Source: Apricaphanius iberus (taxonomy: Eukaryota > Chordata > Actinopteri > Cyprinodontiformes > Aphaniidae). Taken from it: 64,000 nt of DNA. The translations under genes were made by a program, and so were the position numbers. Of the stretch, positions 23,541-34,655 are shown piece after piece. The stretch spans positions 1,450,001 through 1,514,000 of the forward strand of contig JAPXFQ010002840.1 of the NCBI GenBank assembly GCA_028564705.1. Reading direction: 5' to 3'. Each line of letters starts with the position of its first letter. Positions within the stretch are counted from its first letter, which is position 1. Below the pieces are notes generated by a model, which saw only the letters and a program-made list of their open reading frames with translations, was not told the DNA's origin and did no database searches.

Positions 23541-24520
23541 GCCGCCGGTCTCCTCGTCTGCTGTTTCCTCGTCGCCGGCCTCCTCGTCTGCTGTTTCCTC
23601 GTCGCCGGCCTCCTCGTCTGCTGGTTCCTCGTCGCCGGCCTCCTCGTCTGCTGTTTCCTCGTCGCCGGCCTCCTCGTCTGCTGTTTCCTCGTCGCCGGCC
23701 TCCTCGTCTGTTGGTTCCTCGCCGCCGGCCTCCTCGTCTGTTGGTTCCTCGCCGCCGGCCTCCTCGTCTGTTGGTTCCTCGCCGCCGGCCTCCTCGTCTG
23801 TTGGTTCCTCGTCGCCGGCCTCCTCGTCTGTTGGTTCCTCGTCGCCGGCCTCCTCGTCTGTTGGTTCCTCGTCGCCGGCCTCCTCGTCTGTTGGTTCCTC
23901 GTCGCCGGCCTCCTCGTCTGCTGTTTCCTCGTCGCCGGCCTCCTCGTCTGCTGTTTCCTCGTCGCCGGCCTCCTCGTCTGCTGTTTCCTCGTCGCCGGCC
24001 TCCTCGTCTGTTGGTTCCTCGTCGCCGGCCTCCTCGTCTGCTGTTTCCTCGTCGCCGGCCTCCTCGTCGTTGTTCCTCGTCGCCGGCCTCCTCGTCTGTT
24101 GGTTCCTCGTCGCCGGCCTCCTCGTCTGTTGGTTCCTCGTCGCCGGCCTCCTCGTCTGTTGGTTCCTCGTCGCCGGCCTCCTCGTCTTTTGGTTCCTCGT
24201 CGCCGGCCTCCTCGTCTGTTGGTTCCTCGTCGCCGGCCTCCTCGTCTGTTGGTTCCTCGTCGCCGGCCTCCTCGTCTGCTGGTTCCTCGTCGCCGGCCTC
24301 CTCGTCTGCTGGTTCCTCGTCGCCGGCCTCCTCGTCTGCTGGTTCCTCGTCGCCGGCCTCCTCGTCTGTTGGTTCCTCGTCGCCGGCCTCCTCGTCTGTT
24401 GGTTCCTCGTCGCCGGCCTCCTCGTCTGTTGGTTCCTCGTCGCCGGCCTCCTCGTCTGTTGGTTCCTCGTCGCCGGCCTCCTCGTCTGTTGGTTCCTCGT
24501 CGCCGGCCTCCTCGCCTGCT
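23541..24520 (+). repeat. 30-bp minisatellite block 2, about 33 copies
   Basis: Unit TCCTCGTCTGTTGGTTCCTC plus GTCGCCGGCC, encoding SSSVGSSSPA in one frame. Three variants (GTTGGTTCC, GCTGTTTCC, GCTGGTTCC) are grouped along the array. One copy near 24061-24088 is two bases short and divides the array into two registers. Confidence 0.95.
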
Positions 24521-24642
24521 GATCCCTCGCCGCCGGCCGCCACGTCATGGGTCTTCTGGGGACTGTGGTTTTGTCCCTCCGTCCTGGACCCCCTCCTCCC
24601 GCCCTGGCTTGAGTTTCCTACTTGGTGCGCCAGGTGGCGCAC

Positions 24643-24658
24643 CTTGAGGGGGGGGTAC
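24643..24658 (+). other. polypurine tract of the LTR element
   Basis: CTTGAGGGGGGGGTAC directly before the TGTCATG start of the 3' LTR; expected site of plus-strand priming. Confidence 0.65.
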
Positions 24659-24987
24659 TGTCATGATCCGTCCCTGTCTGTGTCGGTCATTCCTCCTGGT
24701 TTGTTTCCTTCTAGTCTGTTTGAGTTTATTAGTCCTAGTTTGTTTCACCTGTTCTTTTGTCCTCCCTGTGTTTCCCTCCTCTGCTCCCAGGTGTTCCCTG
24801 TTTTGTGATTACCCCTTCCCACAGTATATATGCCCTTCTGTGTCTGTCTGTCCTCGTCGGGTCGTTGTCGTCGTTACCTCCCCTAGTTCTCTGTGCTTCT
24901 CGTCTTTTTGGACAATTAATAAACATGGGCCGTAAGAGCCACAAACGCCGCTCCGCATCTGGGTCCTCCTTGAGCCCAAACATGACA
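24659..24987 (+). repeat. 3' LTR
   Basis: Same sequence as the 5' LTR apart from a variable patch near 24680-24715 and a few point changes (for example CCTCTTCCC versus CCCCTTCCC). Similarity indicates a fairly recent insertion. Confidence 0.93.
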
Positions 24988-24992
24988 TTTAC

Positions 24993-26790
24993 GGCTTTCC
25001 AAAGACTGGAGGCTTGAGATTATGTTTATTAAAGGGGAGTTGGGAAGATCTTTGCGTAAAAGAAAACTGTGTTTTTGCTAAAAGTGGAGGTCAGACGAGC
25101 AGAAACAAGCATGATTCGCATCAGCTGTTAGGAATTGCAAAGGACAATTGCATAATCCTCAATGCGACTGCAAAGCTGGGGAAGTCCTCATTGATCATTG
25201 TCCTTATTTATTTACGTATTTACGGAAATATAGTTGTTGTACAAGTTAAGTTGTCCTTTGACAACTTTAGTAATTCATCGGCGTCTTGTCTCAGGCGAAA
25301 AACCAAATATCACCGCTTACACGGTTCTTTAAAAAAAAATAATCCAGTCTTGGAGGAAAATATGCCGTCATGTTGCAGTTGATTAAATTGGAAGCAGGTG
25401 TTAGGATAGGATTTACAGCTGCTACAGCGTGAATAATCAGGTGCTGATAGCAGTTTGGGAAATCTGTATCAGAACGCGAAAAGAATATAACGCAGAGGAT
25501 TTTTAAATACGCAAACCTCACGTTTTTTAAATAAACTTTCTCTAAATTACAAATACTTGATATTTAAAAGAAATGGTGCATCTTTTTCAGAAAAATTAAT
25601 GTCTCCTTGTTCCTGCCCTTTAGTTAATGGTTAGGCAAGTAATTAATACCTAGTTACTTTTTTAGTATTATAATTTCCACCTACTGACCTGGATGTAGTA
25701 TCCGTAGACTCTGTATGTTATACAAGCAATACCTGTGCAGGTAAGTGACTAGTTAAAAGCAGGGATGTATTCCTGAACAGGCCTACCAGTCTCTGCTGCT
25801 CTACACATATATGCTTCTGTAATATAGGCTTGTATTGGGTTTGTTCATCTCCTGTTTGAATAATGTCCATTTATATCCACAAAAGTCATCAGAATCTTTA
25901 ATGCAATGGGTTATTTATCAAAATGTTGTCCCAGGGGAGCACACCCCTTGATCGGGACATATATCTTGGATTAGGGGCCTCACAGGGAAAAAAGTTCAGG
26001 CTCAGGATTTTTGTTTTGTTTTTACTATCACACCGGTTTTGTTCCGGTCCAAATTAAAGTTAGCACATACAAGTTACCTTATATGTTTAACTATATGGTT
26101 TGCTTTAGAGAGTTAATGAAAAAAGCAAAGAGATGATGAAAAAAGCAAACCCAAAAAGTATTGAGTGTCAAATTATACGTTAGAGAATTTATAATTATTA
26201 AATTGTGTTTAAAGAGTTACTGTCCTGTATATTTCACTTAAATTTAATAGTGTTTCAAATGATAAATTGAAAGATAAAATGCTGCCCTTTTTCTATCTAA
26301 GTGTGAAGTTACTTCAGCAATAAACTCTTTGTCTTTGCTGTTGCCTAGGCAGCTTAATGTGATAATATGAGAGAGGTAATGAAGAACAAATAGCCTGATG
26401 TGGGATTTTTCAAGGCTCAGCACCAATGCACAGAGCTTGTGACCCATAAAACAGCAGTGCAGTTACATACCTGCACAGTTTGATCTAATTTATGTTCAGG
26501 GAGCTGCAGAATTATGACTGTACAATCCAGCGATCTGATAATCTGACATGAGTTATAAAAAAAATAATTAAAAAAGCGTTAACAACAGTGGGTTTAATCA
26601 GCTGTGGAAACAAAAGTAAAAACAAAACATCTCAGAAAAGGGATTCACTCACAGATACAGCATCCTCAAATCAAATTATAAAATAAATTCCAACTAGTGA
26701 GAAAACCTCTTGTTTTTAGGATTTTGACAAATACAATTAAACCGCAAAAAAAACCCTTTAGAGTGTTTTAATATACCTGGTTAGTAGGTG
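24993..26790. other. non-coding, no gene recognised
   Basis: AT-rich; translated segments lack recognisable domains. Nothing else seen. Confidence 0.5.
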
Positions 26791-26794
26791 ACAC

Positions 26795-26900
26795 CAGCTG
26801 TCGATTTGTTGTTAAAAGAAAAGGTTTACATACGTTTTTCAGTCTCTTTCCACAAGCTTCTGTAGTTTGCTTGAGTTCTGTCCCATTCCTCCTCCTGTTT
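26795..26900 (-). mobile_element. Tc1-like terminal fragment
   Basis: GTTTACATACGTTTTTCAGT and CTTCTGTAGTTTGCTTGAGT with CCCATTCCTCC resemble the outer region of fish Tc1-like elements. Short and degraded. Confidence 0.4.
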
Positions 26901-27042
26901 TCAGCTGCCTTCAATGGGCAATATTGGGCAGTAGCGCTTGTCTGCTTATATTTTTTGCATCTGGCCGGCACTGCGCCCCATGTGACGCTCCCAACCAATC
27001 AGGTTGCATATTCCCTTGAAACAGTTCTGCTTCCCAATAGGG

Positions 27043-27215
27043 CTGCAGCGATTCGTCAAGTTATTCGATTTACTCGATTCCAAAAATTGCTTGTTTTGTT
27101 CGCACCAGTGCCAAGCACAAAAATTGTTTGATACATTTTGTATTTAGTTGGGGCGATGAGAATAAAGATGCCCATAAACGGCATTCTAAAAAAGAAGAGA
27201 ACAAAGTACAGTGTA
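27043..27215 (+). mobile_element. hAT fragment related to the one at the window's right edge
   Basis: Starts TAGGGCTGCAGCGATTCGTC. GAGAATAAAGATGCCCATAA followed by ACGGC and AAGAAGAGAACAAAGTACAG matches the reverse complement of 63895-63985, with an internal deletion of about 30 bases. That region is the beginning of a BED-finger transposase gene. Confidence 0.65.
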
Positions 27216-28306
27216 TAATTATGTTGTAATAATTCTTATCAGTTATCGTAATAATTATTTCCCTAATTATGACATCTATTTTGTGAAGTCCACCAGTTCG
27301 TCTATCCCACTCATGAGGGTGTCTCTCTTCTTCCTCCAAATTTAATCATGGTGTTCACAGTACCTAAAATACACAGGGGTTTCTTTATCCAAAGCCACAT
27401 TCTGACTAATTTGTTTGCCAAGGTGTGTAAATGTAGAGGCAATGATAAAAAATAAAAATCCTTAAACATTTTTAAACTCTTGAGTTGACCAGTGATATAC
27501 CAACAACCAAACAAAGCTGCTTAAAGACCCAGCCTTGGCTTTTTTGGAGGAGTTTGCTTGTTGCTGGGTAAAATGAATTTTTGCAGCGTTGTCCATTCTA
27601 TCTTTATATCCCCCAACCGTTTTTTTTTTTTTTTTTTACTCTTGCTGTCCGCCTGTGGGTAAGCTGTTGAATTATCCATACGGTCTCAAGCAAGCAAAAA
27701 GTAGGTCACCATATGCAACACATTTTCCATGAATCGTTTCTGAGGTCAGACGGAGAACCTTTAGTAAAAACATTTCACCTACAGTTTCACCAAAATGTGA
27801 GGGGAGGATTAAATTTGTATCGATTTTTCTTGGTCAACATTCTTCACAACAGAATTTGGCACAATAGATGCAGCCTGCACATCCGGCAATAAAAGCAAGA
27901 GGACCCACAAGGAAAACAGGTCGGACACCACTGGCTGAGAGGAACAGTCCAACTTAGTTACCCTGCCAGATTTTTCCTCTGAAAAATGTCCTTCCCTAGT
28001 GAAAACACACCTTTGGCTCTTCATTCATCTTCTTGCTTCTCAGCTCAGCTGACAAGGAACAATCGGCACGGCAGGTGTTGTTCCGGCCTCAGAGGTCACT
28101 GGTTTTTGGTTCAGTTCTTTGGATGACTTGGATGGAAACACGCTGGATAGGAAGGACTAAAAAAACGACAATCTTAGGGGCAGTTTACATCACAAAGTTT
28201 TTGTAGCAAAAAACAAGGTGACGCTGTGGGAAAAATGATACCTTTCGAAAACTGTTTCCACATGGGAGAATTATGAAAAGGCTGGGTGATTTGTTATCAT
28301 GTAAAT

Positions 28307-29468
28307 TAGGGCTGGGACGTAAAATACATCGGCGCGAAAAAATGCGCGTCAATGCGTCATGACATTCAAAACAAACATGGCGGGAGCAAATAGTGTCAGC
28401 ATGAGTGAGTCAGTTGACTTAAATACCTCCATCAGAACTTCAAAAGGTTTGGAACTATTTTAAAATAAAAGGGAGCAATTTTGTCGTCTGCCTGCTTAGC
28501 AAAATGGAAATGTCTTCTAAAACAACGACAGCATCCAGGAGCAGTTCCAGCAAAATGATTAAACACTGTAAGTTTTCTACTTTTTTACTAACTATGTATT
28601 TTACCCTATAAATCACCCAAACACCCGCACACAGCTGCGTCTACTGTATGTTACTGCTTTCTGTTTAGTTGGTTTTTATTTGTGACCCCTGTTGGCAGAA
28701 TGAGTCTGAATGCGCACAGACTGTTTATGAGCAAAAGCCCAAAATGTGAGAAAGTAAAACATGTTTGCTAACAAAGGTAATGCACTACCTACCCGCTAAG
28801 CGGAGCCGTCGTGGACATTAATACAACATTGTTGAAGTGCTTGCAAAAGCAAACCAAAAAAGAACTCTTGATTGTCACGTTTAATAAACGCCTCATCCTG
28901 TTTGAATACTATTTTTTTACTTAATGCTTCTCCAGTTTGTCGGATTCAAAGTTGACATCTAAAAACTAGAAAAAATATGCAGCATTTTATTGTAATGAAT
29001 CCTCTCTCTCTCTAGCACATCTTATGTCAGAAACAAGCGAAAATGCAGCAAAATAAATGTTTTTTGTGAACGAAGAGCATTTTTTGCATAACGTGAAAGC
29101 TAAATTTTGTTTGTTTATATTTTTGGGGGGTATTTTCTCTCCTTTATCCATATGATTTCTTTGCCCAACGTTTAACTTCTTGTTAAATGCAACATCTAAC
29201 ATAAGATTGTACAAATACTACAACTTTATCTGGGATTTTTTTTACAATTAAAATGTGTTTAAATTAAGAAATGTGTTTATTTCATGGAAATACAAAAAAT
29301 TAATAAATGTCAAATTTCTAAAGAAATCTAATAATGGGTAAATAATCGACAATAAAATCCAATCGAAATTGAATCGAAGTGAAAAATTAATCATTAGATT
29401 AATCGATGCATCGAAAAAATAATTGCTAGATTCGTCGATTACAAAAATAATCGTTTTGCCCAACCCTA
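28307..29468 (+). mobile_element. hAT element with BED-finger remnant and target duplication
   Basis: Left end TAGGGCTGGGACGTAAAATA; right end, reverse-complemented, TAGGGTTGGGCAAAACGATT. Flanks ATGTAAAT (28299-28306) and ATGTAAAC (29469-29476) agree at 7/8. The last 140 bases carry repeated TCGAT/ATCGA motifs typical of this family. Confidence 0.85.
28377..28567 (+). pseudogene. hAT transposase first exon, BED zinc finger remnant
   Basis: ATG at 28377 gives MAGANSVSMSESVDLN; after a one-base shift the frame reads KVWNYFKIKGSNFVVCLLSK and MIKHC, then GTAAGT at 28568. KVW.YF...C..C...T....H is the BED-finger pattern found at the start of hAT transposases. The second cysteine of the first pair is Ser here (CLLS), which with the frameshift marks it as dead. 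Confidence 0.6.
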
Positions 29469-29476
29469 ATGTAAAC

Positions 29477-31009
29477 CCAATTCTGGGGACTCTTGAAAAT
29501 GACAACGTCGCTGCCTGCTGCTCACGGCATATTGGACTTGGGCACTGCACCACTCTTCAACTCTTTTTCGGGTAATATGGAGGAAATCGGGGTAAACCAT
29601 AGAACGCTGCATACAAGGGACGCAAAACCCTCTAAAGGTCGGGAACATGTACTACATCATTTTACAACGAGGTCAGATTGCTTGCCATGTTGTATAAACT
29701 TTCTGTCGTTTGCAGCCCCGCGAATTCAAACAAAAACGGCAACGTTGTCATGTAAACTTCCCCTCAAAGTCAGGTTGATGATGAGCTGAATGGAAGTGTG
29801 AAAGAACAACAGGAATAAACTGGGCAGGAAAGTCACTTTGTTTTTTTTTAAGTTGTACGACGCACCAAAGCTGTTTGTTTTAACCAAAATCAAGGAAGGT
29901 GTTTAGACTTGGTGTAAATAAATTTGGTAACTTCTTGAGTCCGTTTCTCTCTGCATAGAGCTCAGCTGTGAGAGTTGACAGCTTCCTGGAAAGGAAACGC
30001 CTGATCAGATATCAGACGATATCAGTCATTTAGCCACCTCATATTTTACAGCCAATAAGAAGAAAAAACATCCACAAACGGAGTGTCATTATATAAGCAT
30101 TTATTTTGTTGTGGAGTAAAATACTGTCTGGCTGTGGTTGTTTGCACAAGTTTAACCCATTATTTATTATTTAAATATGCGAGTAATCATTGTTGTTTAA
30201 ATTTCAATTTGCTTTTAAATAATAAAATGATTCATTGGATCTGTTTTTACATGCATTTTAGATAATACTTCGTTTGGGTCATACAATGTTTAAGATCACA
30301 TCAGTCAATGTTTTTTTAAAGAGACTATGAAGTCTTAAAAGCCCTGCCTGGTTTTAGTTTAATTAACTTCACAGCATCCCTGAATTTTCTCTGTTGGTGA
30401 CAGTATTAATCCTCAGCAAATTAGCAGCTTTTTGTAGCGCCTCCTTTTCAGAACCGACTTCTTCAGCAGCTCCCACAAAAAAAACCCCGCCCCAAACCAC
30501 CACCTGTTTTTTAAATAATGAGATGTAATCCCTGCTTGTTTTAGACAGTGAAGGTGAATGAAACGGGTTAAAGTTGGGTGCACTTTGTGACTGAGAATGC
30601 TGGATATCAGCTCTACTGTTAGGGACTTCTTAAAGCATTAAAAGCACTGGAATCAGGTGGAGATCCTCCTGTTAAACCCAGATACTCTCTCTGGAGCCAG
30701 CTATGAGCTAAGAATAGCAGATGGTCCAGATATAGAAGCTAGGGCAAAGACAAGGCATCAGAAGTCAACCATACACACATGTGCTGCCCTGCATGTGTGG
30801 ACACCAGCTGTTGAGGACTGCACCACGAGGATTGACAAAACAGCTGAAACCAGATATTAACATTAGGGCAAAAAAATATTTGGTAGCCAATGATTGTGCA
30901 TGCTGATATGAATTAATATGTGGCTGGTGGAACTGAAATGAAAGATTTGACATTGAATTATTCCTTCAATCTAAGTCCTTGTTAAAAACTGGATTTAAGC
31001 ACCATGCAG
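29477..31009. other. non-coding, no gene recognised
   Basis: No feature recognised. Confidence 0.5.
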
Positions 31010-31265
31010 TGTCTTTGTACATTTTTCCCACTTTGTCATTTTACAAACAAAAACTTCAGTGTATTTTATTGGGAAATGGTTTTTATTTGATCAACATAAA
31101 GTAGCGCACAATCAGAAAAGCAGCCAAAGAGCTCCATGGTAACGCTTAACTGAAAAGATCCACAACGAGGGTCAGATAATCTTTCTACGGGCCAACGATT
31201 AGTTGTGCTCTTCATAAAATCTGGCCTGTATGGAAAGGTAGCAGAAGGAAAGCAGATACCTTTCT
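31010..31265 (+). mobile_element. Tc1-like 5' part
   Basis: Terminal-like stretch (CCCACTTTGTCATTTTACAA..TTATTTGATCAACATAAAGT) and, later, AAATCTGGCCTGTATGGAAA correspond to the terminal repeat and transposase region of an abundant fish Tc1-like family. Middle portions are missing. Confidence 0.5.
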
Positions 31266-31689
31266 TCAAAGGCTACAGTACTGAACTCTTGATAGAGTTT
31301 GGATTGAGTTTGAACTGAGTATCTTATGCTCCATTTCCACTGGGGCCAGTATGGTACATTATGGAACGGGTAGGTTGTGTTTCCATTACCATCTCAGAAG
31401 GACTGTAGTGGGCGAGGACGTGGGTGGGCTCAGCTTAACCAAAAGCTCCAGCAAAAATCATCTCTCTTCTGTTATTGAAGATTGAATTTTTGGAAAACAG
31501 AGATTTTTTTTTTTAACCAATGTACTACTTATACTTTCATAGCTCAGAGTGATGTTAATCCAGCAATCTTGTTTTACATGGATACTTTGTAGCTTGTTTT
31601 TAGTTGGACATTAAATTCTAGTCAGCTCCAGGACAAGATGATTGCAATAAAAGCAGGTTTTTGAAAATATATTTTATAAACTGCAATTT

Positions 31690-31800
31690 ATTCTTATGAA
31701 AATAATCAGGTAGGAAAAAACTGATTAAAATCTTAAATCGGATTTGATATAAAAAAATATATCAGAGATTAAATTTTTGAGCCATATCGCCCAGCCCTAC
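31690..31800 (-). mobile_element. hAT-like terminus nested in the 31.3-kb element
   Basis: Ends ATATCGCCCAGCCCTACCTC; partner end not found within the host element. Confidence 0.45.
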
Positions 31801-32139
31801 CTCCTAGTGTTTCTGTAAATATTCATCCTCTATTTTGAACCTTTAATCCTGTAAGATAAGACGGGTTTGGCCCTTTTTTAATAATGTTAGTCAGGGGGAA
31901 TCATATTTTGACACAAAAATAAATAGAAGAAATAGTGCATTGAAATTTCTCAACAACAAAAAAAAACTGTTCTGCCATTAAAATTGTGTTTTTTATTTAA
32001 TTTATTGTATTACAAAACCTAAAACAAACCTAAACCAATTTAAAAATAAAATATAAGTAATAGTTTTTTCAATTTAATCTAGAAAAAGTGTTTTCTGAAA
32101 CCAGGAAGAAATCTGTAAACCTGAATGTAGTGTGAAAAA

Positions 32140-32225
32140 GACTTCATCAGTAGCGGGACACAAACCCAGACGTACCAAACAGGATTCACCAACACTAACC
32201 ACTCAGCCAACATGGTGAAATGCAT
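32140..32225 (-). repeat. tRNA-like SINE head fragment
   Basis: On the - strand TTGGCTGAGTGGTTAGTG (A-box-like) is followed by CTGGGTTTGTGTCCCGCT (B-box-like) at about the spacing of a tRNA. Likely SINE or tRNA pseudogene. Confidence 0.45.
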
Positions 32226-32624
32226 GGATCCAATAGTATATAAAGTGACAAGATCTCCACGTTGTTAAAGAGTTGTATAATTCACGACTTACAATGATTT
32301 CTTTATAATTTTATGCTGCTTGCAGGTAACTGCAGTGTTCTGCTTGATTGAAACTTTAAACTATAGCTTACTCTGAGACAAACAAACAACTCCAGACCAA
32401 ACAGCGGCTACCGCTGCTGCGTAGGAGTGAGAGGGATATCATGTTATCGGACCAATCAGTCCATAGGTGGGCGTTTCGGGTCGCTTCGGCACGGTTGGAA
32501 CCAAGGCAGAGGTAGTCCGAAAAAAGGGGTCGGCTGGGGTCGGCTCGGAACGTACGCAGGTAATGGAAACACGCCAAAGCGTCCCGTTCCGTACCGTACT
32601 GGTACTGGTGGAAATGGGGCATTA

Positions 32625-33110
32625 GTTACCCCTTTTCCATCCCAAAACAACCAGAGCTAGTTTTGAGCCATAGACAGAGCCTCCTTTCAAAGAACGGGTC
32701 ACTTTTCCACTGACGTGCGGCCTAGTCTGTGCTGTCATTATATCCTCCAAAGTGCCGGCAAACAACCGTATACGCCAATGTGGGGACAAGTAAAAAGGAG
32801 GAGGAGGAGTACACACTACCCTGTGCTGCTGTTGTGCTTTCACCCCTTGTACGTTACATGTTCTTGATCCACCTTCACCATTTAAAAACAAGACACAGAG
32901 AGGGGCTACTACATATGTGCTGTGTTTTTGTATTCCCGTACCTTGTGTCACCCTTTGGACATAACGCAAACTCGTCATTTCAGCTCGAGGTAAAAAATGT
33001 GTAGCTTAACCAAGCCTTAGATGTTTCCGTATCAAATGTGACTTGCTATGTGAGTCTTTTTTAAATGCGGACACTATTGTTCACTAAATTTGTTTTGTTT
33101 CTTTTTCTAG
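32625..33110. other. MITE-like edge, then intron
   Basis: CCCCTTTTCCATCCCAAAAC..GAGCTAGTTTTGAGCC near 32630-32670 resembles one end of another fish MITE. The rest is intron up to the branch/pyrimidine region of the exon at 33111. Confidence 0.35.
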
Positions 33111-34515
33111 CTGGAAATGGAAAAGCTTCAGCTCCAGAGTCTGGAGCAGGAACACCGTAAGCTCACGGCACAGCTAAAGGACGAACGGGAGAAGAATAAG
33201 CACATCGTTATGATGCTGGTGCGTGAGTGCAAGCAGCTAGCCACCCGGGTGGTGGAGGAGTCACAGCGCTTTGATGAGCTTCAAGCTCGCCTGGATGAGG
33301 AAAGTCGCACCTCTGGCCGGCTGCAGGAGGAACTGAGCACCGAGCGCCAGCGTAGCCAGCAGATGGAGGCTAAGATGGAGAAGCAGCTGTCAGAATTCGA
33401 CACAGAATGCGAGCAGCTGCGTGCCAGGCTGGGCCGAGTGGAGGCAGAGAGTGAGGGCTTACGGCGGCAGGTGGAGCAGCTCAGAACTGAACGGGGTGAC
33501 GGGCAAGATGACTCTGCTGCTGGAGGGGAACCTGCTACCGCCCCCAGTACACCACCCAAACCTAAAGCTATGATATCTGTATCCATAGCGACAGAGTCCA
33601 TAAGCTGTCAAACAGCGTCTTCTCAAACGGACGTCCCCCTTACTGAGGTTGAGGGTCCTAAGAAGACTCCCCTCGCTATACCTGCCAAACCAACCCCTGC
33701 CAACTATGTGGGCCTTAGTTTGCCAAAGACAACTGGAAGGGGGATTGTCCACAGCAGCTCAGGAGGGTTGGCACAGACAGAAAACGGCTCGGAGGGCCAA
33801 GCTCCCCATGGCCTACCCACCGGGGTCAGTCCCCGCGTCCAGGCAGCCCGCTACAAGTTTCAGGAACAGGACCAAAACGGAACGGCATCTCAGAGCCCGC
33901 CGGCCCGTGACCTTTCCCCAACCAACCGTGACAACTTCGCAGCAAAGCAGCAAGCACGTCATACTGTAACGCAGGTCCTGTCACGCTTTACCAGCCCTCC
34001 TGCAGGAGGATCTGGACCCCTCCGTCCAGGCCTGCCACACTCTGCCTCAGAGGGCGGACCTTTCCCTGGCCGCCTGGGCCACCCCATTGGCCTCAAGTCG
34101 CCCACGGTGACCAGGATTGACCGGGGAAATCCTCCTCCTATACCTCCTAAAAAACCAGGGCTTTCCCAGACCCCCTCACCTCCTCATCCGTCCATCAAGG
34201 TAGTGGGGGACAGCAGCCGCTCCCCCGGAGCTGGCCTAAAGCCAGGCACGCCCCAGCTGCCACCAAAACCTGCCCTGGACCTGGTCCCAGCCCTGACTGC
34301 CTCTCAGGTGGGTGCCTGCCCCCGCTCGCCAGGGCCTGGCCGGGGGCCTCAGCGGCAGGCAGCGACAGCATGTGCAGAGTCCCACCAAGACATCAGTCCT
34401 GCCACTACTGTCAGTAGCCCCTCCTCCATACACCCTCCCTCCACATCCTCCATTAGTGCTTCATCTTCCTGTAGCTCCCGTGCCTCAGCAGGCAGCCCCC
34501 TGGCAACAGCATCAG
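33111..34515 (+). CDS. cttnbp2: cttnbp2 large exon: coiled coil and proline-rich region
   Basis: The exon follows an acceptor (TTTTTCTAG at 33110) and ends at a GTAAAG donor (34516), in phase 0 and out phase 1, giving 468 codons plus one base. About the first 130 residues are charged heptad-rich coiled coil (LEMEKLQLQSLEQEHRKL, then MEKQLSEFDTECEQLRARL), continuing the coiled coil of the previous exon. The remainder is low-complexity Pro/Ser/Thr sequence with conserved islands: SISCQTASSQTD, TVTQVLSRFTSPPAG and RGNPPPIPPKKPGLSQTPSP near exon residue 337. Proline-rich stretches in this protein are known to recruit SH3 partners such as cortactin; that role is inferred here. Reading continues in frame past the donor to a TAG at 34605-34607, which could give a shorter isoform. 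It is the largest exon seen and is typical of this gene. Confidence 0.95.
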
Positions 34516-34604
34516 GTAAAGGGGGCTCCCACAAGTTTTGTCTCCCTCCAGTTCTTCCTGCTGCCTTTTTTATTTTCCTCAACAGTCTTTCAAAGTTACT
34601 TTCG

Positions 34605-34655
34605 TAGTCCAGGGTCGCATAGTGATCAATCCACACTTGCTGAGGGAAGAATAAA
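34605..34655 (+). promoter_or_regulatory. possible intronic stop and polyadenylation signal after cttnbp2 large exon
   Basis: If the donor at 34516 is not used, the reading frame continues for 30 codons to TAG at 34605-34607. AATAAA lies at 34650-34655, about 43 bases after the stop. Short CTTNBP2 isoforms lacking the ankyrin repeats are known in mammals, so this arrangement could produce one. Inference only; the hexamer is common by chance in AT-rich intron. Confidence 0.35.

Larger units (their letters stand above)
20467..24992 (+). mobile_element. LTR retrotransposon without recognisable pol, rich in minisatellite
   Basis: Two direct LTRs (20472-20796, 24659-24987) with TGTCATG...CATGACA ends are flanked by the 5-bp duplication TTTAC (20467-20471, 24988-24992). 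A purine tract (CTTGAGGGGGGGGTAC) abuts the 3' LTR. The interior of about 3.86 kb carries an open frame, then 42-bp and 30-bp coding minisatellites. No protease, reverse transcriptase or integrase motif was seen. LTR and leader style (LDPAEYRHTD just inside) resemble fish Ty3/gypsy-type elements; it is likely a non-autonomous derivative that would need another element's enzymes. Confidence 0.9.
31327..32621. mobile_element. Harbinger-like non-autonomous element with ~70-bp inverted ends
   Basis: Left TGCTCCATTTCCACTGGGGC..GTTTCCATTACC, right end reverse complement TGCCCCATTTCCACCAGTAC..GTTTCCATTACC. TTA flanks both sides (31324-31326, 32622-32624), as for PIF/Harbinger. It encloses a hAT-type end at about 31690-31800 and a tRNA-like segment at 32140-32225. 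Confidence 0.75.

Noticed and set aside
23357..24520. CRISPR-like array
   Set aside because: Units are contiguous 30-bp tandem repeats without unique spacers, in a vertebrate LTR element.
21062..24642. Long open frames on the - strand and in other frames across the minisatellites (up to about 460 residues)
   Set aside because: They follow automatically from stop-free repeat units with lengths divisible by three; no start context, domain or non-repeat anchor supports them.
32140..32225. Functional tRNA gene
   Set aside because: A and B boxes are imperfect and I could not fold a convincing cloverleaf; a SINE head or pseudogene is more likely.
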